A DNA stretch of 64,000 nucleotides from Okapia johnstoni (taxonomy: Eukaryota > Chordata > Mammalia > Artiodactyla > Giraffidae), in assembly GCA_024291935.2 (NCBI GenBank), contig CM044310.1, positions 118,988,213-119,052,212 of the forward strand. Direction: 5' to 3'. Positions 45,150-56,149 of this stretch are shown one piece after another. A program made the position numbers and the translations under genes. The stretch's first letter is position 1. Each line of letters opens with the position of its first letter. A model generated the notes under the pieces. That model was given only the letters and a program-made list of their open reading frames with translations. It made no database searches and had not been told where the DNA came from.

Positions 45150-45358
45150 ACTTCCAAGGTGGCAGTAGGACTAAAGAATCTAAGTGCCAATGCAGGAGGC
45201 CTAAGAGACCTGGGCTTGATCCCTGGGTCAGAAAGACCCCCTGGAGGAGGAAATGGCCCTCCACTCCAGTATTCTTGCCTACAAAACCCCATGGACAGAG
45301 GAGCCTGGTGGGCTAGAGTCCAAAGGGTCGCAAAGACTCAGACATGACTGAGCGTCTA
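45150..45358 (+). repeat. Bov-tA SINE, sense
   Basis: Complete sense SINE from 'cttccaaggtggcagtagga' through 'gggcttgatccctgggtcag' to 'cagacatgactgagcg', just left of the first provirus LTR. Confidence 0.85.
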
Positions 45359-45419
45359 GGCACACACATTTTCAACCCATTGTTCACTGCTGTTCCTGCT
45401 TTATTTTCAAAGGATGCTG

Positions 45420-45771
45420 TGATGATGAAGAGAAAAAGTTCAAAATTTTACCTGATCTGCTCCTGCCTCTGTAACTCAGCTTGCTCCTTGCAAAGTCTAT
45501 ATCATGTAGGTCTCAAAAATTGGGGAGTCAAAATACTAGGAGCTGGAGCTTATCTCACTCACCCTTTTCCTGCTCTTTGCAATCGCCCTAGCCCCTGCAA
45601 ATACGCAAACCCGCTTAATCACGCCTGTCCATGTATGAAAATTCTGTACCCCTTTGTTCGGGGCTCAGCGCTTGGAGTGTTCACTCCTTTGGGCCCACCG
45701 GTGTAATAAACTTGAGTTCTCCAACTCTCTGCCTATGGTGCTTGATTTCTCAAGTACTGGTTTCTGCAACA
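45420..45771 (+). mobile_element. 5' LTR of provirus 1 (gammaretrovirus-like)
   Basis: Ends TTTCTGCAACA at 45771, four bases before a primer-binding site, with AATAAA at 45705-45710 preceded by 'gggcccaccggtgt'. The 5' end is set tentatively at a TG at 45420; the U3 is short and may be truncated. It shares the 'gggcccaccggtgtaataaac' block with the LTRs at 53.9 and 59.8 kb but differs in U5. Confidence 0.7.
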
Positions 45772-45775
45772 TTTC

Positions 45776-45793
45776 TGGAGGCCCCAGCGAGAT
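45776..45793 (+). other. Primer-binding site, tRNA-Thr type
   Basis: TGGAGGCCCCAGCGAGAT is complementary to the 3' end of a mammalian tRNA-Thr(UGU) as I recall it (…ATCTCGCTGGGGCCT plus CCA), all 18 bases. A retroviral primer tRNA anneals here to start minus-strand DNA synthesis. Confidence 0.7.
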
Positions 45794-46915
45794 TCCAACC
45801 ACACCGGCCCCTTGAGCCGCTGGACTGGTGGCTCAGCCAGGTCAGAGCAGAGGACCCTGAGACAGACAAGGAGGCGTGACACCTGGTAGTATTCCGGGTT
45901 CTCTTTCGGACCTGTGTTCCAACCCTCTGGATGGCCGAGCCCTGACTGGACTCATGGCAGGGACCGGCCAACTCGCCAGGAATGACCTCAGGATCAGGTA
46001 ATGTCCCGGGACCAGTCCCCAGTCAGGAGTTCTTACGCCAATGGGTAAAGGAGGAGACTGATCACCTCCTTGGAGCTCCCAGGAAGGGAGCATCAGATAG
46101 GAAGACTTAGGGACTCAGGAAAAGGGAGGTATTGTGTTAACCTCTGAGTGATTGTGTATGCATGATTGCTGATTGAGGGTAGTGAAAGTGAGCGTCACAG
46201 TCCACGGACTACAGAGACTGAGAGTGTCCAAAACCTGTGGTTCCATGATGACCTCATAAGGCTGGAAGGCTGTGCCAGCCTCTTGGGGATTTGATCCCTC
46301 CCTGTGAGGCTGGTCCGGTTTGGGAGTTTGTACCGACCTGCCAATATTAAGAGGAATCTTACATCTCCCTCAGGAGAGCGGCCAGGTGGAGGAAAAATCA
46401 ATGTGAACCCGTGTGTTGCCTGATTCGCTTGAGCTTCAGGCTCAATTGTGTGGCTTCTCGGCCTTTATGGCTACGGAGTCCAAGTGGACCCTAACTTGCA
46501 GGTCCCTGGTGACCTCATACGCTCAAGGCATTGTCTGCCTCTGGGGAACCCAGTCCCTCCCTGCGAGACAGATCTGGATCAGCGGTTTATACTGATCTGC
46601 CAGTGCTAAGAGGCACCTAAGATCCCCCTGGGTGCATGGCCAAGGGGGCACCTAAATGGTCTCCTCTTTTGAAGGGGCACCCACCGTTGTTTGTCTTTTT
46701 GCCACCAACTCAGGTCAGGATACACAGGGAGGGAGAAATTATTGGTTACTGATTATTCTTTTGTCCACTGACTCCTTGAGCCGGCATCTAAGAGATTAGG
46801 TTTTCCTCAAAACCCTGCCAGGTAGATTACATTTGTCAACATGGGTGGAAGTTCCTCTAAGCCAACAGTTTTAGAATGCATGATAAACAACTTTAAGAAG
46901 GGCTTTGCAGGAGAT

Positions 46916-47369
46916 CGTCAAGGCTATGTTTTTTGCAATAGTCGTGCATGGATGTGAGAGTTGGACGGTGAAGAACCCTGAGTGCCAGAAAATTGATGCT
47001 TTTGAAAGGTGGTGTTGGAGAAGACTCTTGAGAGTCCCTTGGACTGCAAGGAGATCCAACCAGTCCATTCTAAAGGAGATCAGTCCTGGGTGTTCATTGG
47101 AAGGACTGATGTTGAAGCTGAAACTCCAATACTTTGGCCACCTGATGCGAAGGGTTGACTCACTGGAAAAGACCCTAATGCTGGGAAGAACTAGGGACAG
47201 GAGAAGAAGGGGACTACAGAGGATGGCATGGTTGGATGCCATCACCGACTTGATGGACATGGGTTTGGGTAGATTCCGGGAGTTGGTGATGGACAGGGAG
47301 GCCTGGCGTGCTGCAATTCATGGGGTCGCAAAGAGTCGGACACAACTGAGCGACTGAACTGAACTGAAC
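46916..47369 (+). mobile_element. BovB 3' fragment inserted in provirus 1 gag
   Basis: A 454-bp 5'-truncated BovB ending ACTGAACTGAACTGAAC, flanked by the duplication TTGCAGGAGAT (46905-46915 and 47370-47380). It splits matrix about 25 codons after the gag start. Confidence 0.9.
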
Positions 47370-47640
47370 TTGCAGGAGATTATGAAGTCAAGATGACCCC
47401 CACGAAGCTTTGCAACTTATGTGAGCTCCATTGGCAATCCTTTGAGGTTGGATGGCCGCCAGAGGGCACTCGTCCTGCCCACTGTCCAAGCAGTGGACCA
47501 GGTAGTCACTGGGACTCCAGGATGTCGAGATCAGTTTCCATACACACACTCCTGTCTTCTAACAGCATTGACCCTGCCCCCATTGGCAGGATTTTGCACA
47601 AACGACAGGAGCAAAGTAGGGCATTTGTGGCCAACCAGTC

Positions 47641-47973
47641 AGGGAACAGAAAGCAAGAAAAAAGTCTATATTCCAGGGAGATTCACTAGAAGACCCAATG
47701 CTGCCCCTGCCGTATGTTCCTCTGACTCCACAAGGTCCAGCACAACCACTCAGGGAACAGAAAGCAAGAAAAAAGTCTATATTCCAGGGAGATTCACTAG
47801 AAGACCCAATGCTTCCCCCGCCGTATGTTCCCCTGACTCCACAAGGCCCAGCACAACCACTCAGGGAACAGAAAGCAAGAAAAAAGTCTATATTCCAGGG
47901 AGATTCACTAGAAGACCCAATGCTGCCCCTGCCGTATGTTCCCCTGACTCCACAAGGCCCAGCACAACCACCA
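47641..47973 (+). repeat. Three tandem 111-bp repeats in gag p12-like region
   Basis: Units begin at 47641, 47752 and 47863 (agggaacagaaagcaag each), 37 codons per unit and frame-preserving. Units differ at only a few positions. Each has a late-domain-like site: PLPY in units 1 and 3 and PPPY in unit 2 (47815-47826). PPPY late domains recruit NEDD4-family ligases for budding. Confidence 0.92.
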
Positions 47974-48277
47974 CCAGATCCATTGCCAGACAGTAGACCT
48001 CCCTCTGTGTCTCCCGCACCAAGTCATGAGCAAGACTCCAGCCCCATGCCAGGAGGGATGCGACTCCGCTCGGACAAACAATCTAACCAGCTGGTTTCAG
48101 CCTATCAGATACAACTGAGAGAAACTCAACATCCTCAACAAGTGGACAAGGATGGCTCAGTCCAGCCTGGTTGGTCCATCCTCTATTACCAGCCCTTGAG
48201 CACTACTGATCTCCTAAACTGGAAACACCATAACCCAGGGTACTCTGATAGACCACAGGCTCGGATGGACCTCCTCT

Positions 48278-48380
48278 GTGTCTTAGTCACTCAGTCGTGT
48301 CCGACTCTTTGTGACCTCATGGACTGTAGCCCGACAGGCTTCTATGTCCATGGAATTCTCCAGCAAGAATAGTGGAGTAG
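48278..48380 (-). repeat. Bov-tA SINE fragment inside provirus 1 capsid
   Basis: Inverted SINE body ('cttagtcactcagtcgtgtccgactctttgtg' to 'ccatggaattctccagcaagaatagtgg') interrupting capsid between its N-terminal YYQPLS part and the THQPTWD part. Confidence 0.85.
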
Positions 48381-49229
48381 ATTGTCATTTGCACACCCAT
48401 CAGCCTACATGGGACAATTGTCACCAGCTCCTTATGTCTTCCTTCACCACTGAGGAAAGGCGACGCATCTCGACAGAAGCCAAAATATGGCTCCGAGGAC
48501 AAGCCCCTGCAGAGGTCTTTGATGTAGAAAGATGGGCACGAGAAACAATACCAGAGATGAGACCTAATTGGGATTTCAATACCAGAGAAAGCAAGAAACC
48601 CTGTGTCACTGCCGCGATGCCCTTCTACATGGACTTCGAGCGGGAGCCAAAAAGCCCACCAATCTGTCCAAAATTACAATGATAATACAGAAAGTACATG
48701 AGACTCCCACCGATTTCTGTGAAAGACTGTGTGAAGCGTTCTGGACATACACCCCGTTCGATCCTGAGACCCCTGAGAATCAATGGATGATTAACGCTGC
48801 CTTTGTGGCTCAATCCTGTGCAGACATCCAACGATAGCTCCAAAAGCTGGAAGGCTTCGGCTGGTATGAATGCCACACAGCTTCTGGAGGTAGCAGATAA
48901 AGTCTTTGTAAACCGAGACCGTGAAGCCCAACAAGAAGCAGAAAAAAGAATGAAACAGAAAGCAGCCCTGCTAGCAGCAGCACTGAGGAGCTCAGATCAA
49001 GTGAAACAGACTGATCCCTCGTGGAAAGGGGAAACTGAGAAAAGACCACCTCTATGCCACGAGCAGTGCGCCCATTGCAAAGAGACTGGACCCTGGAGAA
49101 ATCAGTGCCCCCATCACAGAGGGACATTGAAAGGGTCCAAGAAGTTCAGTTGACCCGACAAAGAAATGTACCAGCCTGAGCCTGCCTTCCAAAACCTTAT
49201 CAGCCTGGCTGGAGCAGAATCAGAGTAGG

Positions 49230-52100
49230 GAAGACCCAGCTCCCTGATCCTAGGCCCCCGGGAGCCCACTGTCACAACGAAAGTAGGGGGCCAATCAATG
49301 ACTTTTATGGTGGATGCCAGGGCTGAACACTCCGTGGTAACCACGCCTGTGGCTGCCCTCACAGGCTGAACAGCGACTATTTTGGGGGCGACAGGGGACA
49401 TGAAAGCCCGCTCATTTTGCAAGGCCCGTTTGTGTCAGCTAGGGGGCCATCTGGGGACTCATGAATTTCTCCACTTACCGGAATGCCCCATTCCCCTGCT
49501 AGGTAGAGACCTACTGACAAAGCTGGGGGCACAAATCACCTTTGCTCCCGGAAAGCCTGTGAGCCTCACCCTGGGGAGACAATCAGCTCTGATGATGGAC
49601 GTGACTGTGCCCAGGGAAGATCAATGACATCTCTATTCCTCGGGGAGGGAACAAATAAATCCCCCCAGAGTACTAAAAGAATTCCCTGATGTCTGGGCAG
49701 AGAAGGGGCTCCCAGGTTTGGTCAATAACCATGTGCCCATTACAGTGGCCCCGAGGCCAGAAGCCACACCTGTTAGATGGAAACAATATCCAGAACCATG
49801 GGAGGCACGCCTGGGAATTCAGGACCATGTCCAGTGCCTACGAGATGCCAAGATGGTAATCAAATGTCAGTCTCTTTGGCACACCCCACTCTTACCAGTC
49901 CAAAAGTCTGGAGGTAATGATTACCACCCCATCCAGGACCTCCCCGCCATCAACAATGCAGTGATCATTATCCATCCAGTGGTCCCAAATCCTTACACTC
50001 TCATGAGTCTCTTACCCATTCAGGCAAGCTGGTTCACGTGCCTCGATCTCAAGGATGCATTCTTCTGCCTCCAGCTGTCACCAGCCAGTCAGCCCTTGTT
50101 TGCCTTTCAATGGAATGACCCTCACACCTGGAGAAAGTCACAGCTGACTTGGACCAGACTGCCAAAAGGCTTTAAAAACTCACCTACCCTGTTTGGTGAA
50201 CCTTTGGCTATGGAACTTGCTGCCTTTCCTGGAGAAACTTAGAACTGCACCCCACTCCAGCACGTGGATGACCTGTTGCTAGCCGGTCCCACCCAGGGAA
50301 CTGCTGGAGGCACCAAAGCCCTGCTGGCTCTACTCCCCACCACAGGGTACAAGGTGCCATGGAAAAAGGCTCAGATATGCAGGCAGGAGGTCAAGTACCT
50401 CAGGTTTGTCATCTCAAAAGGGCATCAGGCACTGGGACATGAGAGGAAACAAGCCATCTGTTCAATACCTCGGCTGAACACCAAGAAAGAAGTCCCTGAG
50501 TTGGCACTCCTGGATTCTGCCGGATCTGGAGACCGGGTTTCTCTGAAATTGCCAAGCCTTTGTATAAAGCCACAGCAGAGTTTGGTAAGGACCCCCTGGA
50601 GTGGGGACCTGAACAATGAGAGCGCCTTCAAGGAGATTAAGAGAACCTTGAACAGCGCTCCAGCATTAAGGCTGCCAGATGAGACACAGGACCTTACCCT
50701 CTTAGTACATGAAAAAATCACATTGCACTGGGGGTCCTCACACAAACACTTGAGCCATGGCAGTGCCCAGACGCATACCTGTCTAAACGGCTGGATCCAG
50801 TGGCCGCGGATGGCCGCCATGCCTCTGGGCAATAGCTGCCACTGTGATTCTGGCCAGAGAAGCAGATAAGCTTACACTGGGACAAAATGTAAATGTAAAG
50901 GTTCCCCATGCTGTTACTGCCCTGATGAACAGGGGACACAAGTGGCTGACCATCTCCAGGATGATTCACCATCAAGAACTGCTTTGCAAAAACCCACGGG
51001 TCCAACTCAAGACTGTGCGCACACTGAATCCCACCACTTTTTACCTACAGAAGCGGGAACCCCGATCATAACTGTGAGGAGCTCATAGATGAGATTTACT
51101 CGAGCAGGCCGCACCTGATGGACATTCCCTTCTGGAACCCAGAACTGCAACTGTTCACTGATGGAAGCAGTTTCATCCAAGAGGTGCAGCCCAAAGCAGG
51201 CTCTGCCATAACAACTGACAAGATAGTGAAGCCTGAGGCCCCGCCACAAGGGTGGTCAGCACAGTGGGGTGAGCTATGGGCACTCGCCCAGGCACTAAGA
51301 CACGCCGAAGGTAAAGGAGTCAACATCTATACCGAGGCAAGGTATGCCTTTGCTACTTTACATGTACATGGAGCCATTTATAAAGAAAGGGGACTATTCA
51401 CAGCAGGGGGAAAGGAGATTAAAACACAAAAAAGAAATCTTCAGCTGCTAGAAGCAGTCTGGAAGCCTTCCCAAGTGGCAGTCATCCATTGTAAAGGCCA
51501 TCAGTGAGGAACTGATCCAATCAACAAAGGGAATTGGTTGGCTGACCAGGCAGCCAAGGAGTCTGCGACCCAACCGAGCCCCACAGTGGGTCCCAATTCA
51601 ATCTTTAAGGTCCTCTTGGCACCAGAATTGCCTCCATCCCCAAAGTATCCCAAGGAAGAAGATCAATAGGCTCTAAATGAGGGAAGAATAAAAGAAAAGG
51701 AGGGCTGCTGGAATCTCCCAGACCAAAGACTCTTTGTCTCCAGCAATATAGAAATCCAGCTGGTAAAACAACATCATGAGAAAACTCGTTTAGGAAAAAC
51801 TGCACTGGAGAGCTTACTGAGCCACTACTATTGCTTTCCTAAGCTCCCAACCTTGTGTGTGCAGATCAGGGCTAGCTGTGTGACTTGTGCTCAGAACAAT
51901 GCCAGCGAAGGACCAAGCCAGGAGATGAGGTATGGGTTGAAAATTGGAATAAAGAACCATGTCAGGCCAGTTGGGACAGGCCCTTGGTGTCCTGGCAAAA
52001 CAATGGCCCTCACCCACAAAAGACGCTGAGACACCTGGAAAACCTGCTCTAGTCGCCCCAGAAGCTGACAGAAGCTGTCCACACAGGGCAGAAGCTTGAG
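49230..52100 (+). pseudogene. Provirus 1 pro-pol remnant
   Basis: Protease (about 49290-49627): the active-site DTG is replaced by D-A-R (49313-49321), while the C-terminal LLGRDLL is kept. RT (about 49640-50480): LDLKDAFF and LPKGFKNSPTLF are visible, a stop lies at 50240-50242, and the catalytic Y-V-D-D reads H-V-D-D (50261-50272). RNase H (51118-51507) keeps FTDGSSF, but a later YTDSRYAF-type site reads TEARYAF. Integrase: only the N-terminal zinc-binding part (about 51700-51900) is present, and the catalytic core is deleted. Pol normally cleaves, copies and integrates the genome; this one is dead. Confidence 0.85.
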
Positions 52101-52109
52101 GATCCCTCA

Positions 52110-53897
52110 GCCTTGCTCCAGCCACACTCTGGCAGCTGGCTGCTCAACGCACGGTGGAATCTTCATGATCAAGCTATCCAAATATCAATGGATTTTTATT
52201 GTCAACCCTGGCCTCTATCCCTGATTGGTATTATTGCTGTGCTCTTCGCTACAGGACTAGCTTCAGTCGCACCCCAGGACTGGGATTTGGGTCAGAAGCT
52301 GCAGTTAGCTCTCTGTTATCTTACCGTAGTGGGAAGCCTCATACTAATCAGATGTTTCTTATGATCGATTCTCCCTAGCATCTAAATCACTCACAGTATA
52401 GCTGACCCCCCTTCACGATAGGCTCAGTTGCTATAGCCGTGACAACCCAAAGATGAGGAGAAAACCTTTTGCTAGTGTTATCTCTTATGTGCAGGCTGCT
52501 TTGGAGCCTTTTGGTATCACTTGCTGTAACAGATGGTCCATTCCTTATCCATCATGCACCTGTCAACATTGCAGTCAACCCTTGGAAAATCCCTTACTCA
52601 ACTTAGCTAGAACAATGTATAGATAGGCAATCCTATAGGCCAATCACCTACTGCCTTTCTGATCATGTGATGTATATCCAGGGCCCTGGGTGCCAAAAAT
52701 GTTTCCCAGTTATATCCCCCACTTCCGCTACCTTCCCCCCTTCAGAGGATCCAAACCCCAGGTGATATCCTGACATCATGGCATTGCCATCATGCCCCTG
52801 TGCCTCCATCTATCCCCAAATGCCACACAGATGTTACAACCCAGAACAGCTGTCTGTCTGCCAAATAAGTGGAAAAGCCTACTGGACAGGGACAATAATG
52901 CAGACAAGTGAAATCACGGACCAACTTTTCCATAAACAATCTGTCTCTGGCTCTTGGCAGAATGACCCAGGTCACAGAGTTAACTCCCCCTTATGCCCTT
53001 GTCTGTACCAGGTTCCCAAAGCAACTCATCACCTTCTGCTGCTGCTGTTGCTGTGTCGCTTCAGTCGTGTCTGACTCTGTGCGACCCCATAGCCGGCAGC
53101 CCACCAGGCTCCGCCGTCCCTGAGATTCTCCAGGCAAGAATACTGGAGTGGGTTGCCATTTCCTTCTCCAGTGCATGAAAGGGAAAAGTGAAAGTGAAGT
53201 CGCTCAGTCGTGTCCGACTCTTAGCGACCCCATGGACTGTAGCCTACCAGGCTCCTCCGTCCATGGGATTTTCCAGGCAAGAATACTAGAGTGGTGTGCC
53301 ATTGCCTTCTCCACATCACCTTCTAAATGGCACCAACCCCCAGTGGGCCAGGGATTGCTGGCTTTGCTCATGCTTAGGAGCTCCACAGTATGTAGCTACA
53401 CCAGTACCATCAAAATAATGCAACAGCCATGGGAACTCCTATAGATCCACCCTTAAAAGGGCCAGTCTTAAGAGCAATTGACTTAACTCAAAAGGCTCCA
53501 GAATGCTTTACAAATCATGGAGGAACTGAAGCTGCAGGCAATTTATCCAGGGACAAATATAATCAAACTGTAAAAGGTGAGTGGCCCACTCATCTTCCCA
53601 CAGACACAATATGGTGCCAACCCATCACAGCCTTTTCTTTGTGGGACAGATGCTTACTTATGTCTACCAATAAATTGGACGGGTATGTGCACCTTAGCTT
53701 TCCTCACTCCTCAGATGAATATTGGCCCTAACAACCAGACTCTCATTGTACCTCTGACAGCACATATGGAGTCAAAAAGAGCCATCCAGTTTATACCCCT
53801 ACTAGTTGGTTTGGAAATTTTGGCTGGGGTAAGTATTGGAATAGGAGGACTTGCTTCAACAATCACCTTCTACCATGCACTATCCAAGGACTTCACA
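52110..53897 (+). pseudogene. Provirus 1 env remnant, truncated in TM
   Basis: Broken env frames. The best part (53577-53900) runs through the end of surface subunit into the start of the transmembrane subunit, with a hydrophobic fusion-peptide-like stretch rich in Gly/Ile/Leu (FIPLLVGLEILAGVSIGIGG). It stops 13 residues later, exactly where the next LTR begins (53898). The rest of TM, including any cytoplasmic tail, is absent. A Bov-A2 SINE interrupts env at 53038-53313. Confidence 0.75.
53038..53313 (-). repeat. Bov-A2-type SINE, antisense, in provirus 1 env
   Basis: Dimeric inverted SINE beginning with CTG triplets. It is flanked by the perfect 11-bp duplication CATCACCTTCT (53027-53037 and 53314-53324). 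Confidence 0.92.
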
Positions 53898-54393
53898 TGA
53901 AGGAGGAAACAGAACAGGCTCTATCTTGAAAGCAGGACTCCATCTTGGGCCAGGATGTGGACTTTGAGCTACATGCCCAGTATCTATGGAAGCGACATAT
54001 CAACTGGAAAACCAGGCCCCTGGAAGGAAGAGCTCCAGGGATATCCATCGCCTAAAAGAATACCCTAATTATCTGTGTAACCAAATAGAATCATACACTC
54101 TATTTTGCTTATTGCGGTATGACCACAGGCCTACTGATAATTGTCCGCTGTTAACTACATAGGCTTAAGGCTTATGATCGCGGGTTAACTTTGATTGTAT
54201 CTTTCTTTTTCCTTTATTCAGACTAGTTTCAGGGAACCTCATACACTTAGGGTATATAAGGTATTCACAAAAACTGGTCGCGGTCTTTGGCTAAGAGGAG
54301 ACTCTGCCTTGGGCCCGCCAGTGTAATAAACTGCACTCCACTATCTGCATTGTCCTTCTGAGTGAGTTTGTTTCCCAGAACATGTGGCTTACA
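53898..54393 (+). mobile_element. LTR of provirus 2 (5')
   Basis: 496 bp, TGAAGGAGG to GGCTTACA. TATATAAG at 54253-54260 and AATAAA at 54325-54330. A tRNA-Gly-type primer site follows 3 bases later. It is fused to the truncated env of provirus 1. By eye its last ~115 bases differ from the 60.3-kb LTR at about 10 positions; the 5' parts differ much more. Confidence 0.82.
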
Positions 54394-54395
54394 TT

Positions 54396-54413
54396 TGGTG
54401 CCTTGGCCGGGAA
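54396..54413 (+). other. Primer-binding site, tRNA-Gly type
   Basis: TGGTGCCTTGGCCGGGAA is complementary to the 3' end of tRNA-Gly(GCC) (…TTCCCGGCCAATGCA plus CCA) except one base. The tRNA sequence is recalled rather than searched. Confidence 0.7.
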
Positions 54414-54761
54414 ACTTCTCACTTTAAGGAGACAAGTCCATATGGGACTACTCCGAGGCTTTGCGGCTTGAATCTTCCAGACGGGCAAAGGCGTCTCGCC
54501 CTTCTGGAAGGATTCTGCTTCTCAACGCCCGGACCTTTCACGTTAGCAGGTAGTGCACTGCAGCAGGGGAACTGAGCGCTCAGGTGACGAGAAACCCACC
54601 CGGCAGGGTGGAAGAGGGAGCCTGATCACCCCCCTGGAAGGGACTAGAAGGGGCAAGGACCCACAGGAGCCTGGAATAGGCAGGTGGCAGCAATTGCTTG
54701 GTACATAGGTGAAAGAGCATGTTACGGCTTAGGAAGGAAATTTGTGAGGGTCATTTAGGAT

Positions 54762-55247
54762 GTGTGTTCACGCTGTCCTGGGGAAGATTATTACCAAGCA
54801 ATCGCCAAGGGATTTTTAGGAGAAGAAACTTGGTCCTTGTGTGCTCGTATTCTACCCTCCCCCAGGAGGTGTCCCATCTGCCGTGAAATTCTTGACCCCC
54901 TCGGAATTGTCAGGTTAGAAGGAGTGGGATACATAAGTGAGTATGAATTGGCTTTTCCGGAGACAGCCTGGGACGCAGAATATTTAACCCATCTGTGTTT
55001 TCATCCACACCTGATCAAGCCCACTAAGGCAGAATGTGCCGGAGTCCCGCTCCAGCTGGTCCAGGGGTCCCCAAGGCATGAACGGCGTTGGCAAGAGGAA
55101 AGAAAGAAACAGAGTCTTTTTGATGGCCCAAGGACCATAATCTTTATCGCTTTGGTCTCTATTTATATAGCACATGTTCTTCTACGTAATGACTCTTACA
55201 ATATTTTTCCGTTTAGATCAACATCCCCTGATTCTAAGATGTGTTAA
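54762..55247 (+). other. 161-codon leader frame of provirus 2
   Basis: Open frame starting 350 bp after the primer site. The N-terminal third matches the leader of provirus 3 (60780-60900) and has two Cys pairs (CSRCP and CPICRE). After that the sequence is not shared with provirus 3. Near the C end is a hydrophobic stretch (IIFIALVSIYIAHVLL) that could be a membrane segment. It might be chance, since the second half is probably antisense foreign sequence. I give no function. Confidence 0.3.
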
Positions 55248-56145
55248 AAAAGTTTTTTCCTAATCCTTTGTCACATTTTGGTTACATGTTTACCCCGAAG
55301 CCTATTTTTATTTTACTAAAACATAGTCTATGAATCATATTATTCCATCTACTTATTCTGTACAGCCTGCTACTACAGTGAATACGGCGTCTTGCTTCAG
55401 TGAATAAGTACTGTAGTGGTGTCTAAGTGCCAAAGTTTCTCATAGTACAGCCATTGTCAGTGATGGTTTGTTTACCATCTACCCACATAATACAAGACTA
55501 TTTCTGGCAGGGGCAAGTCTTTTGCCGTTTACCTAGAAACCATTTACAATACAATTCATATATTTCTTTTCTGTTTATGCTTAGATTCTGAGGGGAAAAG
55601 GCAATTGGCTTAGTTTCTGTAATTTTCCCTGATACATGACCCAGGTTTTCCAGTCATCAATAACAATTTCCTCATGAGGCCAGGTCACAATAGGCTTAGG
55701 GCTTGTTTTCCAAATGATCATGGCCTATTCCCTGGCTGAGTGTTAGGGACCCACAAGTCAAAGGCCTCGGTAGGTTTAATCATTTTTGGAATGTTTCTCT
55801 GGGGCAAGGGATCATTTTTCTTTTTCCTGGATTCTCATGACCTCATCACAGAAGCCCCTACAACTCCAGCCATCAAGGAATGAAACAGAAGTAGCCACAA
55901 CAAAAGCATAGAAACTGGAAGGAGTGAAGGTTCCGATCCAGGAGAGAAACCGCTTTGCAGTTTCTTCTTGAGTGGTGCCGTGACTTTGTCATCTGGCAGT
56001 AGTTCCAGAACGGCTCCCAGTAAGAATGAACTTTAAAGGAGATACAGTCTTGGACCACGTGGAGTTCTGGTTCAGTCGTGTTGACTGGAAGGTGAAGACA
56101 CGCCAATCCGACTTCTCCCTCCGGGACCTGGCAGGATTTGCACGA
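54895..56145 (-). pseudogene. 1.25-kb segment replacing matrix in provirus 2, coding-like on the minus strand
   Basis: Homology to provirus 3 stops after 'catctgccgtg' and resumes at 'cctcccccatactggatgatg' (about 56155). Between them the plus strand lacks gag matrix. On the minus strand there are broken but protein-like pieces in order. A hydrophobic, signal-peptide-like stretch lies at about 55870-55910 (LLPVSMLLLWLLL). Around 55600-55720 the minus strand reads stretches such as IVTWPHEEIVIDDWKTWVMY and NRKEIYELYCKWF. This looks like a retroviral envelope surface-subunit start in the opposite orientation, perhaps betaretrovirus-like; low certainty. Confidence 0.4.
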
Positions 56146-56149
56146 GGAT

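Larger units (their letters stand above)
46841..49153 (+). pseudogene. Provirus 1 gag remnant
   Basis: Starts ATGGGTGGAAGT at 46841, a myristoylation-type N terminus (MGGSSSK). Matrix is split by a BovB insertion (46916-47369) and then frameshifted. A proline-rich p12-like region follows with a triplicated 111-bp unit (47641-47973), then capsid sequence interrupted by a SINE fragment at about 48278-48380. Capsid resumes in changed frames to about 48840. A nucleocapsid part follows, with a basic coiled stretch and one zinc knuckle at 49067-49108. In the knuckle the His position is Pro (C-x2-C-x4-P-x4-C), so it should not bind zinc normally. Gag forms the virion shell; this copy cannot. Confidence 0.85.
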
